DNA of 64,000 nt from Tropicibacter sp. Alg240-R139 (GTDB lineage Bacteria; Pseudomonadota; Alphaproteobacteria; Rhodobacterales; Rhodobacteraceae), in NCBI RefSeq assembly GCF_900537075.1, contig NZ_UNRA01000001.1, positions 1,016,191 to 1,080,190 of the forward strand, in the 5' to 3' direction. Position numbers and translations under genes: made by a program. Of this stretch, positions 27,380 to 35,428 are shown piece by piece (positions within the stretch are counted from its first letter, which is position 1; each line of letters starts with the position of its first letter). The notes beneath the pieces are model-generated. The model worked only from the letters and a program-made list of their open reading frames with translations. It was not told the DNA's origin and made no database searches.

Positions 27380-28486
27380 ATGAACACTGATCTGCAAAAG
27401 GGTGCGGATAATCTGCTACTGACCTGCGCGGGGCTGGTGCCGGGGGACCGCTTGCTTGTGCTGCATGAGGGGGCGGAAGAGACCTACTACCACAATGATA
27501 TTCTGGACGCCGTTCTTGATCGCGCCCGGACCTTGGGTATCGAGGTCGCGACGCAAGAGGTGCCTGTCAGCCCCGATGGAGCTGTTCCTGATGAGACGCT
27601 GGTGACGCAGATGAAGGCGGCTACGCGCTCGTTGTTTCTGGCCCGTTTCGGTGATCAGATTCGGTTCAATGCCGATATGGCGGGGATTTGCCCGATCATG
27701 AGCTACGCGCTGGACGCGGGCATGCTGGCGTCCGGGTTCGGGCAGGGGCACTATCACGGTTTTGTAGCCATCAAGAATGCGGTCAACCGCATGGTGGCGC
27801 GGGCCGAGGACATTCACGTGACCTGCCCTCTGGGCACGGACTTTCGCGGCGACGGGGCCAAGTTTCCGACCCAGATTTCGGATGTTGCAGTGACACGCTT
27901 TCCAATGTCTGTATTTGCACCAGTGCCTGCGGGGAATTTCAGCGGACAGGTTGTGCAACATGGGTTCCTCGTCGGGACTGGATCACGGTTCTATGAACCC
28001 TACGCCTGCGCGTTGGAAACACCGGTGACCTTTACCGTGCACCAGGGCCGGATTACGGCGCTGGATGGGGACGATTCGGATGTCTCAACTGCGCGGCAGC
28101 ATTATGATCGCGTGTCGGCGCGCTATGGGATTGACCCTTGGGTCATCCATTCGTGGCATGCTGGCATCCATCCAGGTTGCAATTATCGCCGCCCCGTTGC
28201 CGAGAATTTCGCCCGCTGGAGTGGGGCTGCTTTTGGCAATCCGCGTCTGCTGCATTTCCACACCTGTGGCAGCTATGCGCCGGGTGAGATTTCGCTGAAT
28301 GTATTGGACCCGACGATCTGTCTGGATGGGGTCGCGGTTTGGAATGGGGGCAGGTTCGACGCGAATCTGGTGACAGGTGTGCCCGATATACTTAACAAGC
28401 ATCCCGACATCGCACGCATCTTCGACGAGCCTTCTCGCAACGTTGGGCAATGCCCAGAAGAGACATTGTCCGGCACTTGGGCCTGA
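27380..28486 (+). CDS. M29-like / NicX-like putative metalloprotein
   Basis: 368 residues. LLLTCAGLVPGDRLLVLHE at the start, and GTDFRGDG with KFPTQISDV in the middle, recall the M29 aminopeptidase superfamily that also contains dihydroxypyridine dioxygenases. Candidate metal ligands are in HSWHAGIHPGCNY and LLHFHTCG, which differ from the usual M29 set. The start at 27380 is chosen as the first ATG after the TTG at 27350. Divergent from the AhpD-like gene across 170 bp. The activity is not assigned. Confidence 0.55.
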   Translation: MNTDLQKGADNLLLTCAGLVPGDRLLVLHEGAEETYYHNDILDAVLDRARTLGIEVATQEVPVSPDGAVPDETLVTQMKAATRSLFLARFGDQIRFNADMAGICPIMSYALDAGMLASGFGQGHYHGFVAIKNAVNRMVARAEDIHVTCPLGTDFRGDGAKFPTQISDVAVTRFPMSVFAPVPAGNFSGQVVQHGFLVGTGSRFYEPYACALETPVTFTVHQGRITALDGDDSDVSTARQHYDRVSARYGIDPWVIHSWHAGIHPGCNYRRPVAENFARWSGAAFGNPRLLHFHTCGSYAPGEISLNVLDPTICLDGVAVWNGGRFDANLVTGVPDILNKHPDIARIFDEPSRNVGQCPEETLSGTWA

Positions 28487-28528
28487 TCAGGTTTCGAACC
28501 CCCGTCAGTGCCTTTATCACTTCCCGAA

Positions 28529-28766
28529 GGGCTCCCGCACCCGAGCGATCCCGACTTCGTCGGCACCGCTAACGGCCTTGGGCGTGGCGCCGCGCGGCGC
28601 GCGGCGCAGTCCCGCTTACGGCGTCTCTTCTGCCCAAAGCTGCCGTTGCAAAGGGCACCTGTGCACTCTTTCGGTCCGCTTAAAACAAGCGCCGCCCGCC
28701 GAGCGAAGCGAGGCCCGGCCCAACGGGAGGAGGTGATTCGTCAGAAACATCGACGACGGGCGGGAG
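28529..28766 (+). repeat. Composite intergenic repeat, copy 2
   Basis: About 238 bp, filling most of the gap 28487-28799. Same blocks and order as the copy at 25054: GGGCTCCCGCACCCGAG, TCCCGACTTCGTCGGCACC, AACGGCCTTGGGCG, GTTGCAAAGGGCACCTGTGC, CGCCGAGCGAAGCGAGG, CCCGGCCCAACGGGAGGAGG and TTCGTCAGAAACATCGACGA. The middle is about 20 bp longer and GC-richer (CGCGCGGCGCGCGGCGC). It lies after the M29-like gene. Confidence 0.75.
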
Positions 28767-28799
28767 TGCCCCCCGTCGTTGCACGCGGAACACACCTGT

Positions 28800-29135
28800 T
28801 TAGGCTGAGAATATGTCAAACGCCTTGAGCGCTTTTGCGGAATAGGCCAGCGACGGCCCGCCCCCCATGTAAGTCGCCATCGCCAACGCCTCGCACATCT
28901 CTTCGCGCGTCAGGCCAAGGCGCACCAGCGAGCGGACGTGAAACCCGATGCAGCTGTCGCAGCGGGTCGCAATCGCAATGCCAAGTGCCATGATTTCCTT
29001 GGTCTTCTCATCCAACGCGCCACTTTTCTTGGCCGCAGCGCCCATGGTGGCGAACCCTTTCATCGTGTCGGGCACTTCTTTGGCGTAGGTGCCGATGTCG
29101 CCCTCAATCTCGGCCATGAATGCGTTCCAGTCCAT
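28800..29135 (-). CDS. Carboxymuconolactone decarboxylase-family (AhpD-like) protein
   Basis: 111 residues, the usual single-domain length. The redox CxxC is present at 59-62 (RCDSCIGFHVR) with the conserved His three residues after the second cysteine. It resembles alkylhydroperoxidase AhpD-type proteins rather than true gamma-carboxymuconolactone decarboxylase. It is the second AhpD-fold gene within 2.2 kb and, unlike the one at 26626, retains both cysteines. It lies just downstream of the ABC permease gene on the same strand (17 bp), so it may be in that operon. Confidence 0.85.
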   Translation of the reverse strand: MDWNAFMAEIEGDIGTYAKEVPDTMKGFATMGAAAKKSGALDEKTKEIMALGIAIATRCDSCIGFHVRSLVRLGLTREEMCEALAMATYMGGGPSLAYSAKALKAFDIFSA

Positions 29136-29152
29136 TTGTCAACTCTCCTAAT

Positions 29153-29911
29153 TCAACGTTCGTCTGCCCCCATGCGCCGTTCCAGCCAGCGCACGCCCGC
29201 GCTGATGATCAGGACCAGCACCAGGTATTCCAGGATCAGCAGGGTATAGATTTCCAGCGGGCGGTATTCTGTCACCACCAACTCATTCGCGCGGCGGGTC
29301 AATTCCTGCATGCCGATGACGGAGGCAAAGGCGCTCATCTTCACGATATAGATGAACTGGTTTGCCAAGGGTGGCAAAATACGGCGGATCGCTTGCGGCA
29401 GGATCACATAACGCATTGACTGGCTGTAGGTCAGGCCAATGGTCTGAGCCGCTTCGCTTTGGCCTTTCGGGATCGACTGAATACCTGCGCGATATATCTC
29501 GGCGGTAAAGGCACTGTCCGAGATCGCCAGCGTGATGATTGCGCCCCAGAATGGGTCGATTGGAACGTTCAAACCCATCGACTGAAAGATGATCGGCAGC
29601 CCGTAAAACACCCAAAACAGCATTGGCAGCAGGGGGATCGAGCGAACAAATTCCACATAAACCCGGTTGATCATTCGGATTGGCCAACGGTTTGACAATC
29701 CGGGCATTGCCACAAGCAGCCCTAGAATGATCGAGATTGTCGCGGCGATCACCGAAATTAGGATAGTGTCGCCCATGCCCGAAATCAGGAATTTGATATT
29801 AATCCAGCCGGTATTGGTGCGCGGATCAATGACGTACCAACCCCAAATCGAAGAACTGGAACATCCCGAAAGGATAAGAAGTGGCAAGGTAAAGGTAAGT
29901 ATTTTCTTCAT
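29153..29911 (-). CDS. Polar amino-acid ABC transporter permease (with lipobox-like N-terminus)
   Basis: 252 residues. The inner-membrane permease module (His/Glu/Gln-type) is clear from AAQTIGLTYSQSMRYVILPQAIRRILPPL (EAA loop) and at least five spans. Unusually the N-terminus MKKILTFTLP then LLILSGC reads like a lipoprotein signal with Cys17. Start at 29911 is chosen because it clears the upstream ATPase stop; ATGs at 29923 and 29962 are in frame and would shift the lipobox inward. Partner ATPase 14 bp upstream; binding protein is divergent. Confidence 0.85.
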   Translation of the reverse strand: MKKILTFTLPLLILSGCSSSSIWGWYVIDPRTNTGWINIKFLISGMGDTILISVIAATISIILGLLVAMPGLSNRWPIRMINRVYVEFVRSIPLLPMLFWVFYGLPIIFQSMGLNVPIDPFWGAIITLAISDSAFTAEIYRAGIQSIPKGQSEAAQTIGLTYSQSMRYVILPQAIRRILPPLANQFIYIVKMSAFASVIGMQELTRRANELVVTEYRPLEIYTLLILEYLVLVLIISAGVRWLERRMGADER

Positions 29912-29925
29912 GTTACGCCACATTG

Positions 29926-30666
29926 TTAATGTTGCAAGATTTGGCTGAGGAACTTTTGGCACCGCTCTGATCGGGGGGCACCAAAGAACTCTTCGGGTGG
30001 GCCGTGTTCGACGATCTCGCCCGCATCCATGAAAATCATGTTGTCAGCCACCTTGCGGGCAAACCCCATCTCATGGGTCACCACCACCATGGTCATCCCT
30101 TCATTGGCAAGATCAACCATCACGTCGAGCACTTCGGAAATCATTTCCGGATCAAGCGCGGAAGTAGGCTCATCAAAGAGAAGAACCTTGGGTTCCATGC
30201 ACAATGACCGGGCAATCGCCACCCGTTGCTGTTGTCCACCGGACAGTTGACCGGGGCGCTTTTCGGCCTGATCGGGGATGTGAACCCGCTCAAGATAGTG
30301 GCGCGCGCGTTCTTCGGCTTCTTTTTTGGTCATGCCGCGCGCCTTGATCGGACCAAGGGTCAAATTGTCCAGAACAGTGAGGTGCGGGAACAGATTGAAC
30401 TGCTGAAATACCATGCCGACTTCGGACCTGATCCGGTTCACCGAAGCCGCATCGTTGGTGAGTTCGACTCCATCGACGAGGATTTGACCTTTTTGGTGTT
30501 CTTCCAACCGGTTAATGCATCTGACGACCGTGGACTTTCCAGATCCAGAAGGGCCACAAATAACGACTTTTTGACCGGTCCCGACGGTCAGATTGATGTC
30601 CTTGAGCACATGAAACGTGCCATACCACTTGTTGACTCCAACAAGCTCGATTGCGGTTTCTGGCAT
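29926..30666 (-). CDS. Polar amino-acid ABC transporter ATP-binding protein
   Basis: 246 residues, typical for GlnQ/HisP. Walker [10 protein letters not shown], signature [15 protein letters not shown], Walker [15 protein letters not shown] and H-loop VTHEMGFAR are all intact. It pairs with the permease that follows at 29911. The start has GGGAGAG nearby and is divergent from the substrate-binding protein gene; a perfect inverted repeat sits between them (30685-30705). Confidence 0.93.
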   Translation of the reverse strand: MPETAIELVGVNKWYGTFHVLKDINLTVGTGQKVVICGPSGSGKSTVVRCINRLEEHQKGQILVDGVELTNDAASVNRIRSEVGMVFQQFNLFPHLTVLDNLTLGPIKARGMTKKEAEERARHYLERVHIPDQAEKRPGQLSGGQQQRVAIARSLCMEPKVLLFDEPTSALDPEMISEVLDVMVDLANEGMTMVVVTHEMGFARKVADNMIFMDAGEIVEHGPPEEFFGAPRSERCQKFLSQILQH

Positions 30667-30684
30667 GGCACTCTCCCTGGGGCT

Positions 30685-30705
30685 AATTTTCCTGGGGGGA
30701 AAATT
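30685..30705. promoter_or_regulatory. Perfect 8-bp inverted repeat in the divergent ABC promoter region
   Basis: AATTTTCC (30685-30692) and GGAAAATT (30698-30705) flank TGGGG. The element lies 19 bp upstream of the ATPase start and about 90 bp before the binding-protein start, a good place for an operator acting on both. The nearby XRE-cupin regulator is a candidate binder; this is inference. Confidence 0.35.
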
Positions 30706-30796
30706 TTTTCTTGAGAATATGAGTTATCTTTGCCTTAAATCAAGCAGCAATCGGGCTATCATGCCCACAACAAAATGCCACCAACGGGAGAATCTC

Positions 30797-31567
30797 ATGA
30801 AATACCTTCTTAAGGCCGCTGCTGTTGCCGCTGTCAGCCTCGCGCTGGCGGGCGCGGCACAGGCGCAATCAGCGCTGAATGAAATCCTGGACGGCGGGGT
30901 GCTCAAGGTGGGCACGACCGGCGACTGGAACCCAATGACCCTGCGCGACCCGGCGACCAACAGCTACAAGGGGTTCGACATCGACGTCATGAACCAGCTG
31001 GCCGCCGATCTGGGAGTTGAGGTTGAATTTGTCCCGACGGACTGGAAAACGCTGGTTAATGGCGTCGTGGCTGGAAAGTACCACATGACAGGTTCGGCCT
31101 CGATCTCGCCACCGCGGATGAAGGTTGCAGGTTTTTCGGAAAGCTACATCTCGGTCGAACTGTACCCGTATACACTCAAGGACAAAGCTGGAAACTTTGA
31201 CGGTTATGACTCGATCAACCAGCCCGGCGTGAAAGTGGCGACGACCCTTGGCACCACCTTTGAAAAGCGTGTCCGTGAATGGTTCCCGAACGCTGATATC
31301 AAGGTGGTCGAGGCACCCGCCCGTGGTTTCCAAGAAGTCCTGGCAGGCCGTGCGGATGTTTTCATTACCTCGAACATCGAAGGGTCCACGCTGGAACAGA
31401 AATTCCCTGTGACGCGCGTCCCCGGAACCGGTCCGCGCTCACCGTCGCCCATCGCCATGCTATTGCCACAGGCCGATCAGGTTTGGATCAACTACGTGAA
31501 CAACTGGGTCAAAGTGAAACAGGCGCAGGGCTTCTTTGAGGAGACAAAGGCCAAGTGGGGCCTGTGA
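30797..31567 (+). CDS. Polar amino-acid ABC substrate-binding protein (PheC-like)
   Basis: 256 residues with a signal peptide (to about AAQAQS, residue 25). The periplasmic family-3 binding domain is visible in VLKVGTTGDWNPMT and YKGFDIDVMNQLAADLG. The opening TGDWNPM also occurs in cyclohexadienyl dehydratase-like members, so an enzyme rather than a pure binding protein is possible. ATG at 30797 has GGGAGA upstream. It is divergent from its probable ATPase and permease and ends at a strong terminator. Confidence 0.87.
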   Translation: MKYLLKAAAVAAVSLALAGAAQAQSALNEILDGGVLKVGTTGDWNPMTLRDPATNSYKGFDIDVMNQLAADLGVEVEFVPTDWKTLVNGVVAGKYHMTGSASISPPRMKVAGFSESYISVELYPYTLKDKAGNFDGYDSINQPGVKVATTLGTTFEKRVREWFPNADIKVVEAPARGFQEVLAGRADVFITSNIEGSTLEQKFPVTRVPGTGPRSPSPIAMLLPQADQVWINYVNNWVKVKQAQGFFEETKAKWGL

Positions 31568-31587
31568 TAACCGCCACTCACGGTGTG

Positions 31588-31617
31588 AAGGGGGTCGCTG
31601 TCGCAGCGGCCCCTTTT
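31588..31617 (+). terminator. Intrinsic terminator after the binding-protein gene
   Basis: GGGGTCGCTG (31591-31600) pairs with CAGCGGCCCC (31604-31613) over loop TCG, with AA/TT extension, and is followed by TTTT. It also overlaps the last codon of the convergent XRE-cupin gene, so it may act in both directions. Confidence 0.8.
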
Positions 31618-32242
31618 ATGTTGTGGAGGGCCCGTTTTCTGCTTTTGAGATCACGGTAATGAACCGCACTTTGTCCGTCAGAAGCTTTTCAGGACAATGA
31701 GCCGAATTGCTGTCGAATGACAGGCTGTCACCTGGGCACATGTGGTATTTTGCGTCCCCGCATCGGAAAATCATCTCGCCTGCGACCATATGAATGAACT
31801 CGACCCCACGATGAATATAGACCGGACGCGAAGACAGTGGACGTTCCAAGGTGACGTCAAAGCTTTCGAAACTGACGTGATCGGCCTTGGCCCGACCGAT
31901 CATCTTGTAGACATGGCCAAAATCGCTTCCTAGGCGCTGAACTGTCATCCCTTCGCCGGCTTTGACGAAGGTCATGTCAGACCAGCGCACAGTGCCGGCA
32001 AAAAAGTTAATCAGCGGAATGTCGATGCCCGTTGCCAATGCTTCCAGCGTTGCGAGCGAGGCAGAGACCTGACCGCGTTCGATTTTGGAAATCATTGCGG
32101 TCGACACGTGCGCCTGTCGCGAAAGTTCGGCCAGGGTCAAGCCCGCCAGCATTCGGTGATGCTTGACGGCGGCGCCAACGGTCTGATCCAGAGAGGGCGC
32201 AGTTTGTTGGGGCGCTTGCGGGGCAGGGGCTGAGTCTTCCAT
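31616..32242 (-). CDS. XRE-family regulator with C-terminal cupin domain
   Basis: 208 residues. An N-terminal helix-turn-helix (about 22-78; LTLAELSRQAHVSTAMISKIE) is followed by a cupin domain (about 110-200; YIHRGVEFIHMVAGEM and CPGDSLSFDSNSAH). This is the layout of small-molecule-sensing repressors controlling amine or amino-acid catabolism. Start at 32242 (MEDSAPAP) is preferred. It is divergent from the creatininase gene, with 56 bp between the starts, and likely regulates it. Confidence 0.85.
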   Translation of the reverse strand: MEDSAPAPQAPQQTAPSLDQTVGAAVKHHRMLAGLTLAELSRQAHVSTAMISKIERGQVSASLATLEALATGIDIPLINFFAGTVRWSDMTFVKAGEGMTVQRLGSDFGHVYKMIGRAKADHVSFESFDVTLERPLSSRPVYIHRGVEFIHMVAGEMIFRCGDAKYHMCPGDSLSFDSNSAHCPEKLLTDKVRFITVISKAENGPSTT

Positions 32243-32298
32243 GTCAGAACCGTAGTATGCATAGATGCAAACCGAAAGAGCGCAAAAGGGGGCGGGCG

Positions 32299-33057
32299 AT
32301 GCAACTGTCGGACATGACATGGCCAGACGTGGGCAAACGGATCGAAAGGGGCGCCTGTGTGATGCTACCCGTGGGCTCGACCGAGCAGCATGGCCCCATG
32401 GGCCGGATCGGGACGGACACGATTTGTGCGGATGCGATTGCGCAACGAGCGGCGAAACTGTGCGATGCCATCGTGGCACCTGCGCTGGCTTATACGCCTG
32501 CGCCTTTTAATACGGGCTTTCCGGGAACGGTCTCTGTTTCAGAAGGGGTGTTTGCGGCCCACGCTGGTGAAGTGATCCGAGGGCTGTTGGCCCAAGGGTT
32601 CGATGGTGTTTTTGTGGTCAACGGTCATGGCGCAAATATCGCGCCTCTGCGGCAGATCGCCGACACGTTGGAGTCCGGCGCGTTGACCTTACTGAGCTGG
32701 TGGGAACCACAAGAGGTCAACGCACTGCGGCAAGAGTTGTATGGCGCCTGGGAAGGGATGCATGCCACCCCGTCCGAAATTGCCATCACCCAGGCCCTGA
32801 TTGGCGTGCTGCCTGCCAACGGTGCCGAAAACCCGCCCGAGGCCCTGAGCGCCGAGTACATCAACGCCCACAGGGGTGACAAGCACGGCCCTCCGGACGA
32901 ACACCGCGCCATGTTCCCCGATGGCCGGGTTGGTTCTCATTCCGTTTTGGCCCGGCCAGATCACGGCGAGCGCTTGCTGCAACTGGCGGCTCAAGGCGTT
33001 GCCGATGCTTTTGTCAGCTATTCCGAAGGTCAGATGAATTTGAAGAGAGAGCAATAA
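32299..33057 (+). CDS. Creatininase-family amidohydrolase
   Basis: 252 residues. Metal-ligand motifs are PVGSTEQHGP (Glu29, His31), TDT (Asp40), NGHGAN and SEI, typical of creatininase/MftE-type hydrolases that open cyclic amides or cleave amides with two metal ions. ATG at 32299 has AAGGGGG upstream. The XRE-cupin gene on the other strand and the amino-acid importer point to use of a small nitrogenous amide. Actual substrate unknown. Confidence 0.85.
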   Translation: MQLSDMTWPDVGKRIERGACVMLPVGSTEQHGPMGRIGTDTICADAIAQRAAKLCDAIVAPALAYTPAPFNTGFPGTVSVSEGVFAAHAGEVIRGLLAQGFDGVFVVNGHGANIAPLRQIADTLESGALTLLSWWEPQEVNALRQELYGAWEGMHATPSEIAITQALIGVLPANGAENPPEALSAEYINAHRGDKHGPPDEHRAMFPDGRVGSHSVLARPDHGERLLQLAAQGVADAFVSYSEGQMNLKREQ

Positions 33058-33368
33058 GCTGAACCTATCGGCTCAAAGTGCATAAAAGACATGCTCGCGT
33101 TGAGCTCACTTTGATAGGTGCTGCACGTTGTCCAAAGGTCGGTTTGCATCAACTTGCCACTGTGGTGCGGATTTTCACCCGATTTAAGCCAAGGGTCAGT
33201 TGCAAGGTTTTTTCTCTCTTGTCGACAGTTTTGAACCGGCTTGCGATTGGCGCGTACCCCACGGTTCGCAAGCTCAATGAGGCGTCCAAGCTTTGATCGA
33301 TTCCGAGAAGGACATTGCCGTAAGACCTTCAATCTGGCTACGATACGCCGAGATAGAAAGGGGTCAGA
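33058..33368. other. Intergenic stretch with one bulged hairpin
   Basis: No credible gene. ACCTAT (33063-33068) plus CAAAGTG (33074-33080) pair with CACTTTG and ATAGGT (33107-33119), with a five-base bulge and a 26-base loop. It starts six bases after the creatininase stop and may be a terminator, but no U-run follows. The rest up to the cyclase start shows nothing clear apart from AAAGGGG (33357-33363) before a TTG codon. Confidence 0.4.
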
Positions 33369-35240
33369 TTGCAGCGGCGACTGTCAGCTATCGTGATGAC
33401 CGACATGGTCGGATATTCTCGCCTTATGGAGCAGGATGAGGCGGCCACTCTTTCGCGGCAGAAATCGCATCGTAATGGCCTCATAAATCCAGCGTTGGCC
33501 AACCATCACGGTCGCGTGGTCAAGACAACAGGAGACGGCCTGCCGGCGGAATTCCCCAGTGTTGTAGAGGCGGTTGCTTATAGCGCTGACTTTCAGCGAG
33601 AGATGGCCAAGCGGGAGGCCGACCAGCCCAAGGACAAGCGTATCGACTACCGCATCGGCATTCACCTGGACGATGTTTTTCTTTAGGACGGGGATATTCA
33701 TGGCGATGGCGTGAACATAGCGGCCCGCCTCGAGGCCCTGGCAGAACCTGGCGGCATTTGCCTATAGGGTGACGCCTACAACCAATTGCGAAATGTTGAA
33801 GACATCGGTTTCGAAGACCTGAGCGAGGTTCAGGTCAAAAACATTGCGCGCCCGATCCGCGCTTGGCGTGTGCTACTTGACCCGGATCTTGCAGGGAAAC
33901 GAACCAGTGCGTCAAAAGCCCAAAGCGGCGCCCGCAGGTTTGTTGCTATCGCAGCCACTATCGTTCTGACGCTCGCGCTTGGCGGATACTGGTGGTCCCA
34001 GCGTACTGATTTCACACCCGCTGATCCAGACAAGATGGTGTTCGAATTGCCGAAGGACCCGTCCATCGCGGTTATGTCATTCGAAAACCTGTCCGACAGC
34101 GCAGAAACGGATTACCTTGGCCGTGGCTTGACCGAAACCCTCATTAACACGCTGGCCAGCTCGCCCATTTTGTTGGTTGTTACAGCGGAGTCCATTCCCG
34201 GAAGACAGGGTGTCTCGGCGGCGCAAGAGACTGCGGAAGCGAACAGTGTTCGCTACGTACTAAGTGGCACGTATCAGGTTCAGGGCGACAGTCTTCTGGT
34301 TTCAGCCCAACTTGTTGACGCGTTGCACGGGCGCTTGCTGTGGGGAGAAACCTTGGATCGGGCTTTGTCATTCGAGGCGTTGTTTGAGATCCAGGATGCG
34401 ATTGCAGAACAGGTCGCATTCAACGTTGATGCCGAACTAGGGTCCGGAGCCACGCTGCGATCAAGATATTCCGAAGCCACGACGCTGGAAAGCATCCGCT
34501 TGGGCATTGAAGTCGTGGACACATTTCAACGTTGGGACCAAGCAGGAAACGCCCGAGCCAAGAGCATTGCGCATGAAATGTTGGCATTGAATTCGAATGA
34601 CTCTGGTGCCCTGACAATGGCGGCTTGGGCCCATTGGCAAGCAGTGACAATGGGTTGGGCCGCGCCTGATTTTTCGATTGCACAGGGCTACGCTGAACAG
34701 GCAATTGAGGCTGATCCGGAAAATGCAGGTCTGCATGCCGTGTTGGCTTGGGTTTCACTTTCTCGACAAGATTTTTCAGCCACCCAGGATCAGGTGGATT
34801 TGCATATTGCCAAGGCCAATGGCGATGTAGAGGTCAGTGTCGGGCTGGCCCTGTTGCGACTGGATCGACCACAAGAGGCCGAGGTGGTCTTTCGCAACGT
34901 CCTGCGCCGTCAGCCACGATTTCACGACTGGACGCCGCGCGCGCTTGGTGATGCCTTGTTGCGGCAGGATCGGTACGAAGAGGCGCGTTTCTTCTATGAC
35001 GCCGTATTGGGTTCTGACACACAAGACGTACGCCTTAAGCCGCAGACCTTGGCGAGACTTGTCGTTCTTTCAGCGCTGGCGGATAATCCCGACGACGTGA
35101 CGCTTTATGCAAACCGCCTGAAGACGGAGGCCCCAGGCTATTCAATACAAAGCGTGCTTGGCAAATTCTATGGCGAAGTTAACAGAGATTGGGTCACAAC
35201 TTTTGTGGAAGCGCTTCGCGCGGCTGAGATCCCTGAATGA
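33369..35240 (+). pseudogene. Class III adenylate cyclase with TPR tail, interrupted by two in-frame TAG codons
   Basis: Starting at TTG 33369 (AAAGGGG upstream), one frame encodes a class III cyclase domain with metal Asp in VMTDMVGYSRLM, GDGLPAEFPS, and after the first stop GDGVNIAARLEALAEPGG with catalytic Asn and Arg. The stops are TAG at 33684-33686 and TAG at 33765-33767, with no frameshift. Downstream the frame continues as LSEVQVKNIARPIRAWRV, a membrane span (about 197-217 of the fused frame), a TolB-N/FlgO-like domain (SIAVMSFENLSD, DYLGRGLTETL) and TPR-like helices to the stop at 35240. A restart at 33786 is open but would lack the catalytic domain. Confidence 0.75.
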
Positions 35241-35428
35241 CTGGTGGACAATTTTAGGCAGAGTTTTGCCAATGTCTGAAAGCGGTCATTGAACCACCTG
35301 CAGCTAAAGGCGAGTTTGTCCGTCGTGCAGACATAGAGCCAGATCCGTTTGAAAGTTGAGACAGCTTCGAGTTTGATAAACGCGAACCTCCGCAATATTG
35401 CACAGCCTGCATCAATCTCCACGAGTGA

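Noticed and set aside
28377-28736. Open frame running through the composite repeat (ending in a Pro-Pro-Ala-Glu-Arg-Ser type tail)
   Set aside because: The frame is created by the repeat; related frames occur in other copies, which points to repeat sequence rather than a gene.
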